Positions 10,536 through 21,111 of a stretch of DNA of 64,000 nt are shown here, piece by piece. This stretch comes from Alnus glutinosa (lineage: Eukaryota; Streptophyta; Magnoliopsida; Fagales; Betulaceae), in the NCBI RefSeq assembly GCF_958979055.1, contig NC_084892.1, positions 24,206,001 to 24,270,000 of the forward strand, written 5' to 3'. The stretch's first letter is position 1. The number at the start of each line of letters is the position of its first letter. The notes below the pieces were generated by a model. That model was given only the letters and a program-made list of their open reading frames with translations, searched no databases and was not told the DNA's origin. Position numbers and translations under genes: made by a program.

Positions 10536-11887
10536 GCCCAGTTGACCAGCCTACCCTACAGGTCCGGTTTCTGGAGGACCTTCTTTAAGGGGTACTTAGT
10601 TAGTACCCGGATGGCGTGCGCCTGGAAGTAAGGTCTCAATTTCCGGGCGGACACAATCAGAGCAAATGCCAACTTTTCTATCCTCGGGTATCTCTCTTCC
10701 GCTCCGTGGAGTGCTCTGCTTGTGAAGTACACCGGCCTCTGTATACCCTTCTCTTCCCAGACGAGAGCTGAAGAGACCGCCAAGGATGATACAACCAAGT
10801 ACATATAGAGGACCTCTCCTTCCACTGGTCGACTCAAAAGATGAGGGTTCATCAAATACTCTTTTAGATTCCCAAAAGCCTCTTCGCACTTCGAATCCCA
10901 CACGAATGCCTTCTTCAGGATTTTAAAGAAGGGGAGGCACTTGTCGGTAGACCTCGAAATGAATCGGTTCAAGGTTGCTATCCGTCCGGTCAGTTACTGT
11001 AATTGTTTCGTGGTCCTCGGCGGTTGCATTTCCAGCACCGCTCGGACTTTTTCGGGGTTCGCCTCTATGCTCCTTTGGGACACCAAATATCCCAAGAATT
11101 TACCGGACGAGACCCCGAAGGTGCACTTAGCCGGGTTTAACCTCATTCGATAACGCCTTATCGTATCGAACGTCTCCTTCAGATCGGAGACGTGATCCAG
11201 GGCCTCCGCACTTTTCACGAGCATGTCATCAACGTACACTTCCACATTCCGGCCCATTTGTTTCTCAAACATCCTGTTCACCAACCTCTGATATGTAGCG
11301 CCCGCGTTCTTCAGCCCGAACGGCATCACCTTGTAACAATACAGGCCCCGATCGGTAATGAAAGAGGTCTTCTCCTGATCTTCTTTCGCCATTTGTATTT
11401 GGTTGTACCCCGAGAATGCATCCATGAAACTCAGGAGTTGGTGCCCAGAAGTTGAATCGACAAGGAGGTCTATGCGGGGCAGTGGAAAGCTATCTTTTGG
11501 GCAGGCCCTGTTCAAGTCGGTGAAGTCCACGCACATTCTCCACTTGTCATTGGACTTCTTCACTAACACGACATTGGCGAGCCATTCGGGATAGTCAACG
11601 TCTCGGACGAACCCTGCTGCCAACAACTTCGAGACTTCATCGGCCACCACCTGGTTTCTCTCGGGAGCGAAAGTCCTTCTCTTCTGCCTCACGGGTTTAA
11701 AGCTGGGATCCGCGTTCAGCCTGTGCACGATAATCGAGGGGTCGATGCCGGGCATGTTTTCATGATTCCACACAAACACGTCTCTGTTACCTTTGAGGAA
11801 CGAGACTATCTCCTCCTTTAGCCTCTCGGGAAGTTGGGAGCCAATTTTTACTCTCTCACCCAGACCTCCAACTTCGAACTCTTCCAA
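10536..11887 (-). pseudogene. Inner Tat element: reverse transcriptase and first RNase H
   Basis: RT is well preserved: FKPVRQKRR, GFVRDVDYPEWLANVV, RMCVDFTDLNRACPKD, SFMDAFSGYNQI, MPFGLKNAGATYQR, and the catalytic YVDD at 11225-11236. A TAA (10994-10996) then a TAG (10556-10558) break the connection and RNase H part (FVWDSKCEEAF, PVYFTSRAL, YPRIEKLAFALI, RPYFQAH). Copies RNA into cDNA and degrades the RNA strand. Confidence 0.95.
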
Positions 11888-11917
11888 GTCCTCTATCGGT
11901 TCCAGGGACTGTAATTG

Positions 11918-13177
11918 CTATTTCTCCCTTTCCCCAGCATCTTCTGCGTGGCCGGCCTTCAAGGTAGTGATATAGCACATGCGGGCAGCCCTCTGGTCTC
12001 CCCTGACCACACCGACTTCTGAGCTAGTCGGGAATTTCATGCACAGATGGGGGGTTGAGGTTACGGCCCCCAAATCATTCAAGGCTAGCCTCCCCAGGAT
12101 AACATTGTAAGCCGACCGCCCTTCCAGAACTAAGAATTTCACCATAACCGTTTTCTCCTGAGGGCTAGTTCCCGCCATAACCGGTAGGTCAATAGACCCG
12201 ATCGGGAGGACCTGTTCTCCCGAAAAACCGACCAAGGGACCCTTCACCGGGACCAACTTCCCTTGACCTATGCTCATCAACTCGAAGGCTGACTTATATA
12301 TTATGTCGGCGGAACTTCCGGTGTCGACAAGGACCCTGTGTATCTTATGATTGGCGATCGCTAAAGTCACCACTAGAGCGTCCGAGTGGGGGAGCGAGAC
12401 CCCAACAAAATCTTCATTTGAGAAACCAATGAGTAAATCCTCATACTTCCTCATTTTCGACGGTCTCTGGACTGAGTATATTTCGAACTCCTTTAGGTGC
12501 CTCGCATATGCTTTACGCGCTGCACTTGAGTCTCCTCCACCTCCAAAACCGCCGGATATTGTATGAATTTCGCGGAGGTTTTCCCGACCAGGCAGCCGCG
12601 CTTGACTCCTGCTTCTCTCTCGCCTGTCCCGGTCGGCTGGTCGATTGTTAGGCTCCCTATCATGATCCCGGGGACGTTCCATCCTTTCCCTGGGCTCTTC
12701 CCGATATCTCTGTGACTGGTTCCTCCGTTCCTCGGGCTGGGGGTTTCGATCAAACCCAGGCGGACCCCGTTGACCTGCCAGGAAACAGACTAGCTTCCCG
12801 TTCCGGATAAACTTCTCGATTAAGGCCCGCAAGGACCTGCAATTCTCTGTGCTATGCCCCTTTGACTCAAGGAAAGCGCAATAGTGGTCAGCGGTCCTTG
12901 GGTGGGGAGTTCCCACTATCTCCGCAGGTTTCTCGTAAATGGGATCCACTTTAATCGCCTCTAGGACCTCTTCGATGGGCGAGTTGAGGGGGGTCCAGTT
13001 GTAATCCTGGAATTTCTTCTTGATCCCGGGCTCCGTTGCATCCTGCCTCCTGTGGAATTCTTTCTTTTTCTTCGGCTTGTCCCCCCTGATTAGAGGTTTG
13101 GGCGATTCCTTTCCCGAGCAACGCTCGAAGAGTCTCTTCTTGGTTGATAAACTCGTCTGCCCTCTCCATGAACTCAT
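11918..13177 (-). pseudogene. Inner Tat element: gag C-terminus and aspartic protease
   Basis: The first third ends in a knuckle-like CAFLESKGHSTENC, followed by an Arg-rich linker (about residues 145-200). The protease active site is VLVDTGSSADI at 12317-12325, with the downstream ILGR. In-frame TAG at 11918-11920 separates it from RT in the same frame. The protease would cut the polyprotein. The N-terminal 22 residues of this open frame are out of the true gag frame; gag enters it near 13110. Confidence 0.92.
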
Positions 13178-14025
13178 GAAGATAACGAGTCGGCTTCCGG
13201 GCGAGGTCAGCCATCAGCGGCCCATTTTCTGATCCCCTGATAAAGTGTCGAATGCACGAACTCTTCGGTGGGGCTCTCGGTGGTGAGCCTTGCTTGATTG
13301 AAGCGCTGGAGGAACTCCTTAAGGGACTCATCTCGCCCTTGTTGTATCGACATCAAAGTGCCTGCCGGCTTCCTTCTCACAACTCCCACCATGAATTGAG
13401 TTACGAACATTTTTCCGAATTCGTCAAAGTTCTGTATAGACTTCGGGGGAAGCCTTCTATACCAATCTCTGGCATTTCCCGACAAGGTCAGCGGGAAGGC
13501 GCAGCACGCCACCTCATCCGGGGTCCCCTACAATTCGAGGTGAGCGCATTAGTTGTCCAAGTGCTCAACCGGGTCCTCTTGCCCGGTGTAGGTCTTGATA
13601 TCGGGGACTTTGAACTTCTCGGGGAGGCGGAATGAGGCCACCCGGTCAGCAAATGGGGAAGCCGACTTCTGGAGCAGATCTCCGGCTCTAGACATGCTCC
13701 CGTTATGCTGGTGCTGCGCCGTTTCCGTCAGCAGGTCACACCTCTGCTCCAGCTTCTCAATAATCTCCTTGAGCTTTTTGTCCATCCTTTTCGACGTCCT
13801 GTTCTTTCGGGGTTTTTGATCCACGACATTTTGGTTCTTCTTTCTTTCTCTCCGTCCTCCTCGATTGCTCGGTTGCATTTCTTCGTCCTGCTCTTCTCCC
13901 CCGACAGGCTGCGGGGTTGCCGAGTTCGAATCTTCCACATGGTGCCGCTGCAGTTCGGCATTCTTCTTTTCCAACTCATACATCTCCTTTTCCATCTGAG
14001 CTATCCTCTCATTAAGGATTTCCAT
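13100..14025 (-). pseudogene. Inner Tat element: gag N-terminal and capsid part
   Basis: Starts at an ATG (14023-14025) with a coiled-coil-like region (EKEMYELEKKNAELQ), then basic linkers and capsid landmarks (FRLPEKFKVPDIKTY, AFPLTLSGNARDWYR, LKEFLQRFNQARL, ADLARKP, RADEFINQEETL). In-frame TAA (13549-13551) and TAG (13528-13530) interrupt it, and frameshifts near 13230 and 13110 are needed to reach the following frame. Forms the particle around the RNA in a live element. Confidence 0.9.
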
Positions 14026-14172
14026 TGTGGTAGACGGTCTTGCCCCCTCCGGGGCGCTCTTTCATGCGATCCCCCCACGGGCCCCTCAGCGCTTCCGACC
14101 TCGTAGTCACCATACCGGATGCACAGGTAAGCTTCGCAAGAGCAACGAGCGTTCCCACAGACGGCACCAAAC
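14026..14172 (-). other. Leader and primer binding site of the inner Tat element
   Basis: Next to the 5' LTR in element sense is GTTTGGTGCCGTCTGTGG, a TGG-type primer binding site, followed by about 120 bases before the gag ATG. I do not assign the tRNA. Confidence 0.65.
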
Positions 14173-14720
14173 TGTTGAAGCTAATTCCAGTCGGTGAAGC
14201 AGAAGCTCGCGCAGGTGGACTCGACCGACTGACCTGCAAAGACAAGGGACGCACAATGGGTTTCCCCAGCGGTCCTCCTCCGACGCCCAAATTAGATGAA
14301 GTATATTTAGAGAAAGGGAGCGAGAGAGAATTCAGAACTTGTATCCAAAAAAAACTCACTGCCTGGGCCTTGCTATTTATAGGCTGCTGTCCTCAGGGTT
14401 AGGTAGGAATATTTCGGCTTTTAGGGCACAGTGACTCCCTGTGCATAAACAGAACCAAGGTACGCCCTTTGCAGTGATGGGCAGGTGGGTTCTTTAATGA
14501 CGGAACGTGGGACTTCAGTAAATCCCAGATCTTCAGGGATTCAGTCACCTAACCGTCCTCCTTCATTAGCATCGTTATTATTACCACTTGTCGGTTAATG
14601 GAGCATCGTCAACCTCCTGCTCGGGCAACCTGGGTCTGGGCCTCACCCACTCGGGAAGAAGGCTTTTATCGGCAACGCGGCACCCGACACCTCCCTCTCG
14701 GGAAGGTGATTTTATCAACA
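14173..14720 (-). repeat. 5' LTR of the inner Tat element
   Basis: TGTTGA...TCAACA ends. In element sense the LTR starts at 14720, and a TATA box (TATAAATA, complement of 14374-14381) lies about 340 bases in, so U3 is near 370 bases. Pairs with 2090-2691. Confidence 0.95.
14374..14381 (-). promoter_or_regulatory. TATA box of the 5' LTR
   Basis: CCTATAAATAGC on the - strand, conserved in both LTRs. Would direct transcription of the element. Confidence 0.7.
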
Positions 14721-15169
14721 ACTTATACCAACGGAGTGTCAAGGCATCCTAAGACCTCGCTCGGTCATTACACAGACAAGGTCACATAGCGCGGTTGCTA
14801 ATCCTGACGGGACCTTGAAGAAATTGGCTTCATTAAGAGATTAGGGCACGAAGACTTCGATGGGTGCCCCTTCGACGGTGACCTTGGTTAGACAACCTAA
14901 TTGATGGAGTACCTTGTCATCCATCCGAAGTACTCATCTAACGACAAAGGTGAGTCAAAACAAAAAAGGAAGCAAATTAATCCGCTTGGTGACCGCATCT
15001 GATAGCTCGAGCATTACAAACAAGAAATAAAGCACAAACAGAGTCTTAAGGTCAAAGATTTTCATTAAAAATCTTGAAGGGCTAAGGCTTACAATAGCAA
15101 AATTTTACAAAAAGAAAAGTAGATACAATTCAAAATGATTGCGAGATATCCTTCTCGTTAGCCGATTGA
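14721..15169 (+). repeat. Outer Tat element, right part: end of repeats and spacer
   Basis: Opens with the right ACTTA duplication (14721-14725), then ACCAACGGAGTGTC and AGGCATCCTAAGACCTCGCTC, the same motif as in 1500-2089. From about 14800 on no repeat is clear, and I see no gene. Confidence 0.7.
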
Positions 15170-15676
15170 TTAGCTTTGGCCCCGATTTCCTTTCCCTCGG
15201 ATATGGGGCTTCAAGAAAAAGCTAATTGCCAGATGTATTATGTCACTGGTAGCCCCCCCCCGCGGGCGATCGACCAAAAGGTCAACCACCTCAACTTCAT
15301 GAGGGACCTCAAGAGATTGACTAAGTCTCGGAGTATTGACAGCCACCTCGGATAGGCGATAGGCCAAGATGATTATATTTGTGCCGAGATTGCTAGTCCA
15401 ATCCCGCATGACCTTGGCTTGTGGCTCGAAGTCCTCGGTGGAATACATCGATAAATCGATGGGACCAAGGGCCTCCTCCATTGTCACCAATATTGTGTGC
15501 ACACCCAAATCATAACCTCGAGCCCAAGTCATGTCCCTTAAAACCCAGTACCTTGGCTGAGAATGGAGGTCATTCACCTCATCCTTCTTCTCCCAAAGAG
15601 AAGCTCGCTGATCCATCAAATTGTTAACATTGTCAAAGATTTGATTTTGCCCCAAGTGTCCATTTTCTTGGTACAT
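15170..15676 (-). pseudogene. Outer Tat element: likely antisense ORF fragment
   Basis: An open stretch of 168 residues on the - strand, opposite to the outer element's pol. Its position (after the tandem repeats) and orientation are those of the antisense ORF in the inner element. I see no PF04195 motif in it; it would be the C-terminal part. Visible features are a mixed polar sequence with LGVHTILVTMEEALGP and an end rich in basic residues (IRGKGNRGQ). The assignment is by position. Confidence 0.45.
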
Positions 15677-15842
15677 AGGAGTTCCAATCGTAGAGTCAAC
15701 GCCTCCGCCTTACCCATAACATGTGTGTATAGTAAACAAAGCCCTAAACCTAATAGGACACTGAAATAAGTTGGTTACCAAAAATTGCCGCAACCAGTTA
15801 CAATTAAGCCACTTTGCAGCTCAAACTGGTAAAATTGCACTT

Positions 15843-15876
15843 CGTCCTAAGTGCAATTCGAATTGCAACTTAGGAC
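15843..15876. repeat. Near-perfect palindrome
   Basis: CGTCCTAAGTGCAATTCG followed by its reverse complement with one extra base. A related GTGCAATTTGAATTGGAACTTAGGA follows at about 15903, so the motif is duplicated. Confidence 0.85.
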
Positions 15877-15964
15877 GCCATCTTCTGGCTCTTGGCGTTC
15901 CAAGTGCAATTTGAATTGGAACTTAGGATGTTTGCTTTTATCCAAATTTTCAGTCTTTCTCTTC

Positions 15965-16110
15965 GCAGCCCATTTTGACCTAGTAGACGTTGGAATTAGC
16001 AAAACTTCATGAAACTTGACTTTGTAGGCCTTTGAACTAGATTTCTAAAGCCACCAAGCTTGCCTCTATCCGATGTTAGAAACTCAAAATATGGGAATTG
16101 GGGGCAAACT
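15965..16110 (+). repeat. Dispersed repeat shared with 35905-36045; ends in a PPT-like run
   Basis: Shares GTTGGAATT, CTTTCTAA/TTTCTAAAG, CCAAGCTTGCCT and GATGTT with the copy at 35.9 kb. It ends ATTGGGGGCAAAC, and TGTGATGCC follows, which could be a polypurine tract and the start of the outer element's 3' LTR at 16110. The far end of such an LTR is not found. Confidence 0.5.
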
Positions 16111-16239
16111 GTGATGCCATTTACTAAGTCTCGTCGGACCTCTCAAAGGCCCACTCAAGTCTAATAGGGCCCCATTACTCATTGAACTTAAGAAAATCTA
16201 TTCATTATGGGTGTTCAAGTAGTGGAGCGGTTATTAACC

Positions 16240-16300
<61 letters not shown>

Positions 16301-16824
16301 TTTAGTTAATTCAATTCGATCAAGTACACCATGAATTGTAAAGGGCTCTCAATTAGAGACACTCTTGAGTTAGGTTAGCAAAATAGGTTTAAGGGTCAAT
16401 CTTGACGCGAATCATTTAGCTAAACGGTTCAGATCCCTTGAACCTAACACATACAACACTACCCATTTAATCCATAAATTGAAAGATTACAAAATAATAA
16501 TAATAATAATAAATCAATCTACTGTATAACCTTGGCTACAACATTCAATCTCTATGGTTGACAAAAAATATGGGAAAGCTTTGTATTTTTCAAAGCTCGA
16601 GAAAAGTTTATTCCTCTTGTGATTGTTTCATAGAAAGCTACAATGAAAGTCACTTTTTTTTTTTTAATTATTGTTATTATTATTTAAAAAAAGAAAAGTT
16701 GCAGAGAAGTCACATTATGGATGCACACTTTTGTGTGAAATCCCTTTCTAACGATCTCCTTATAGATCCACACTTTCTCAATTAAGCGTGACGAAGATTT
16801 TAGCAATGCCTTGGGGATCTGTTA
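16111..16824. other. Intergenic, possible decayed LTR sequence
   Basis: No gene seen. A TA tract of about 54 bases lies at 16243-16296, and there is a short run of AAT repeats at 16495-16512. Confidence 0.5.
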
Positions 16825-17896
16825 GGCCATCTCCGGCCATCAGATGCTTTAAATCTTTCAAAATAGTCAAATTTGACTATTTTGAGCATTTTTTTCCCTC
16901 CAACAGATTAGCCACTATGACCTTTTCTCTTCAACATTGAATAGTGAATAGCCAACACTGGCTATTCACTGTTCATCTGTTTATGATTTTTTTATTAATA
17001 TTTTCTTTCTCTCCCTCTCCCTCTCTGTCACTCCACCTCCACCCGCATCCCTCTCCTTCTTCGTTCACCCGCTTCCCTCTCCCTCACTTCTCATCTCTGT
17101 TGGTCTCCCCCTGAGTCCCCTACTTCGATGCCATCATAGGCCGCTAGAGACCTCTGTTCCGGCCTTGACGAGAATCCAATGCAATCAATCGGTGCTCTCC
17201 CTCTCTGTCACTCCACAGCACCGCCCCTCCGTCCCCGACCAAGCGCCACACCAAGATCTCCGTCATTGCCCAAACCGAAATCAACTGAAACGCATATTCT
17301 AGAACAACCAAAATCAACCGAAAACAACCAAAACCATCACCGCAACCCACCGATGTTTTCTCTCCCTCATCACACGTTTCTCTTGCCACCAGAATCCCGC
17401 CCTCAGCTTCGTCGGCGTCCACCTAGTTCCATCCACTGGCGATCGGACCTTCGATCATCCTCTGGGTCTCACGGGTTGCTCGGGTATTCTCCCGATTTCT
17501 CTCGATCTCCCACCGTCACTCTCACTCTCTCTCTCGATCTCCATCTCCATCTCCATCTTCTCTAGATCGCACGGTGAGGATGGTATTTTGGTCTGAGCCT
17601 TCCAGAAGGGGCTCCGCCTCTTAAGCGAGGATGGCGTCTATCTCTCGATGGGTTGGGGTTGGCTGGTTGGGGTTGGGGTTGGGGTTGGGGAGACCGGAGA
17701 GTAAGATGGAGATGGAGACTGGAGAGTGAGAGAGAAATAAAAAGAAAATAAAAGAAAATGATTAAAAAACAATATTTTAAGGAAATGAAGAGTAGAATAA
17801 AGAGTATTGTTGGAGTGTTTTTAAATGTTGGAGTAGCTAAAGAAAATATTTGTAGTTTTTGAGTAGCTACTTTAACTTTAGCTGTTGGAGATGGCC
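16825..17896. mobile_element. Non-autonomous PIF/Harbinger-like element
   Basis: Ends are GGCCATCTCC and its exact complement GGAGATGGCC, with TTA directly repeated outside both (16822-16824 and 17897-17899). A 3-bp TTA/TAA duplication is typical of PIF/Harbinger. The 1072-bp interior is AT-rich at its edges and has a C/T-rich, GC-richer core (about 17000-17700) with CTCCCTCTCC runs and TTGGGGTTGGGG repeats. Open frames in the core are low-complexity; no transposase is visible. Confidence 0.72.
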
Positions 17897-18093
17897 TTAA
17901 ACTGTTTATTCCACTAATGTATCACAAAGGACTGTGGAAGCAGAAGAGCTCACGAATGACGCATGCACTCTCCCCAATCTGCAAATAAATAAAAGAACTA
18001 ATAAGAAGTTTTCTTGAAAGTTTTAGGGTTAGCCATCGTTTGGGAATTAGGACCTTATCTTAATTAGACGAAGTCGTGAAGTGAATCTTTTAA

Positions 18094-18095
<2 letters not shown>

Positions 18096-18181
<86 letters not shown>
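18096..18181. repeat. TA microsatellite
   Basis: About 43 TA units in otherwise featureless DNA between two transposons (17900-18571). Confidence 0.95.
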
Positions 18182-18184
<3 letters not shown>

Positions 18185-18571
18185 AAAAAATGATTTTTAA
18201 ATGGAACTACGGATCGACCCATGACTGACCTGTTTTTGGGTTAATTCATTTATGACCAAACCCGTTTATGTCAAATTTTAACACTTTAATTTCGTATCGA
18301 ATTCAAACATATCGTATCAAAAATTCTTAGTCATTCTATAGGAACTTTGATACATTTAGACTATGACATCACAAAACATTGAAACAACTTGTCCCATCAA
18401 ATGAAAGTCTTGGTATATGAAACTTGTCAGCAACATTAGCTGCCCAAGCAAGGTTGTTATCGGCTATATATTATGTAACTCCGACAGGGTTCCATGTCTT
18501 TAAGTAACTGTTTTGTTGGTTGCTAGTTGCTACAACTTACTAACAGTGGCAAAGAATTTCCTAAATAAGTT

Positions 18572-19659
18572 CACTACAAAAAAAAAGAAGAATTATTTAC
18601 GGTTTTTTTAGATCCGTCTATGAAAAAAAAAAATTGTGGACTGTTTAGTTCAAACCGTTCAGAAATTTACATTTCCAAACAGTTTTAACCAAACCGTCGG
18701 AAAATATAAATTTTCAGACGGTTTGATCCAAACCGTCTATAAAAATTAAAGACGGTTTTCAAAAAAACCGTCCATAAATGCAAATTTACAGACTGTTTGG
18801 TCCCAAACCATCTGTAATTACATTCAATTCTTGCATTTATACGAACACAGCTTCGATCAATTCAATTTCAAAAAAACTATTTTTGCCCCCAAAACTTTGG
18901 GCCTTTCCCTCCTCCCTCCATCTCCTCCCTCCCTACACCCCACCGAAAAGGAGACCAGTACCAGCTAAGCTACCAACGCCAACACAACAAAGCACCATGA
19001 AGAACTCAGATCGATCGCCAGCTAGGATCGTGTTGTCGAGGAACTCAGAATCGTCGAGGAACTCAGAGTTGCACGTTGTCGACCCACATGGAGTCGCCGC
19101 ACTCGCCGTACGGGTTCCACTCGCCGATGCGATCTGAGCTAGGCGATCTGCCGGATACCCAGCCCTTCAAGTCGCCAGAGAACTCGCAGGGGAAGCCCAC
19201 CGAAAACTCCAAGGCGATCGTAGCCGTCGACAGGTTCACGCAGTACTCACCGCTTCCGTCGCCTGGGGACCGCTAGAAAAATCCGGAGAACATGAAGTTC
19301 CCGTCGCCTGACGACGAAGAACACAATGCCGGAGAACAAGCAGTACTCGCCGCTTCCAATCGCCGGCGAGGAAGGCTGGAGAACACGAATCAGATCTAGA
19401 TCTGATTTGCCGGAGGACTGTGCTAGGGTTTAATATGTTAATATTAATAAATAAATAAATGAATATTAATATAAAAAAAAAAAAAAAATTAATTATTCTA
19501 GATGGTTTTGGGCAAAACCGTCTAGAATTCCGGACGATTTGGCTCAAACCGTCCACAACTCAAATTAGCGACGGATTATCCTAGACGGTTTAAAACAGTT
19601 TAGAAAAAACCGTCTGTAACAAATTCCGGACGGTTTTTTGCCCAAATTTTTTTGTAGTG
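18572..19659. mobile_element. Non-autonomous CACTA (En/Spm) element with GC-rich cargo
   Basis: Ends CACTACAAAAAA and TTTTTTTGTAGTG. The flanking triplets are GTT and GCT, an imperfect 3-bp duplication. Both subterminal regions hold many copies of ACGGTTT or AAACCGTC in both orientations, as CACTA transposase binding regions do. The interior (about 18870-19430) is much richer in G+C and has short open frames with Ser/Pro-rich text (MESPHSPYGFHSPMRSE, KSPENSQGKP, QYSPLPSPGD). This tentatively resembles the disordered N-terminus of CASP-like (CASPL4-type) membrane proteins, so captured host exon sequence is possible. No transposase is present. Confidence 0.78.
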
Positions 19660-20765
19660 GCTGCGTGAGGAGACTGCATCATATTTTCACACCCTTTTGG
19701 CAAGTCGGCCTCATGGAGTGGCAATTGATCGAATTGATTTTTATTTTATTTTTTTGTAAAAAATATATATCTTTTTACACTAAAATAAGCCCAAAGCAGT
19801 ATAAAATAGGCTCTAAAAAAAGGGCCAAAGAAGAACCAAAACACTTAAAAGAGGTGTAAAAGGCCCATTACTTGATAGGCACTTTACGGTGTGGTTTAAC
19901 CTTCAATAATCGGTCCTAGTAGGGCGATTGTGGTTACTTAAAAATGATAATTAACTGTCTAAGGTGGTTGTTGTTAAGAGGTAATAACCACAATCGTAAC
20001 CCCCTGTACATCCCTACTATTCATCCTCGAGATGGGTTGCACCCAGTGGGTCAACCTTAAGCTCAACAAATCATCCCCCCTCTGAGGTGGCCGACCAACG
20101 ATTACCTTACTGACGGTCAATAGCTCAATCAACTGTCCCCGAACTAGAGGTCACTTTAATTGCTGGTGGACATGTGATGGAAGGACCATAAAAGGAAAGG
20201 TATCTTGGGTATCCCTCTAATCATGGCAATAGGATCCTTTTCAGTTGAGTTTTAATTGGAGAGGAGCCAATTAGTCGTAAGTAAATGTATTTTGGTAATT
20301 TCATGCAATGGCTCCTCAGTTCAACTGGAGAGGAACCAAGTCCCTAATCAGGACTTTACCTATTAGACTTAGCTTGATAAGGAAATGACCTCGGGAGCAG
20401 CCCCTTAAGAAAAGTCATTCATGAGAATATACCGCATTTCACATTGGATCCTTGACTTCCGATTCTTGTCATATCAAAATTCACTTAGCTTAGCGATGGC
20501 AGTCTTTAAGTACACATGGCAAACCTCAGTTTGAGGTATGCATACTTTTACCTTCTCATTATCTTGCTTCCTAGGTCCTCTTTTAAGTTAATTAAGTATA
20601 TGTGCACCTCACATGCATATATACTTAGGTATCAGAGTATCTTTCACCGGTACTTCCGGCGCATCACCTGTGCCCGTTTCTTGTTTTTGCATGATTCCTT
20701 GACTGGATCAATTATCAGCGTACGGTCAACTATAGCAACATTTGAAATGAGACTGAGAGGGTTGC
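19660..20765 (+). other. LTR-like retrotransposon remnant, no gene
   Basis: The stretch with GGTATCAGAGTATCTTTCACC, CCGGCGCATCACCTGTGCCCG and GACTGGATCAATTATCAGCG has the look of a gypsy LTR 3' part. Also AGTTCAACTGGAGAGGA/TTGGAGAGGAGCC occurs twice at 20250-20335. No partner LTR or target duplication was found, so it may be a solo or truncated LTR. Confidence 0.4.
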
Positions 20766-21111
20766 TATTGTTGGCCCTTTGGACTTGTCTTATGGACTAA
20801 TTAAACGGCCTTTAGACTTGAAACTTTTTTATCAAATCATTTTAAGGGCAGTTTGGCTTGCCAATCAACTGGAGTAAACTCTTCCTTCCTGTAGCAAGCC
20901 AGTCAATAAATATAAGAAAAATGCAGGCTTTCATTTTAAAATATGATAGTGACTAGTGAGCCTTTCTTTAGTTAATATATATTGTAGCATGACCCGATTA
21001 GTCGATGACCGTTAGCCGCCTAGCTTTCATCGATCGCCAAGATATATATATATATATATTGTCTCCAATACAGTACCAGCTGAGCAACAGTGCCGCCTTA
21101 CACTTTTCCTC

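Larger units (their letters stand above)
2090..14720 (-). mobile_element. Complete Ty3/gypsy LTR retrotransposon, Tat lineage
   Basis: A 12.6-kb element read from the - strand. Order in element sense: 5' LTR, primer site, gag, zinc-knuckle-like region, aspartic protease, reverse transcriptase, gypsy RNase H, a second RNase H, integrase without chromodomain, an 86-bp tandem array, an antisense ORF on the + strand, 3' LTR. The second RNase H, the large space after pol, the tandem repeats and the antisense ORF together mark the Tat (Retand/Ogre-related) lineage. By hand count the LTRs differ at about 25 of 540 aligned positions, roughly 95 percent identity, so the insertion is not recent. It is autonomous in layout but dead in gag-pol. 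It sits in the repeats of an older Tat element in opposite orientation. Confidence 0.95.

Noticed and set aside
14012-14402. Open frames over the 5' LTR on both strands
   Set aside because: They cross the LTR boundary and the primer site and recur in the other LTR; LTRs are non-coding here.
17144-17565. Two opposed open frames in the Harbinger-like element
   Set aside because: Low-complexity Pro/Ser text on one strand and its complement on the other; no transposase motif.
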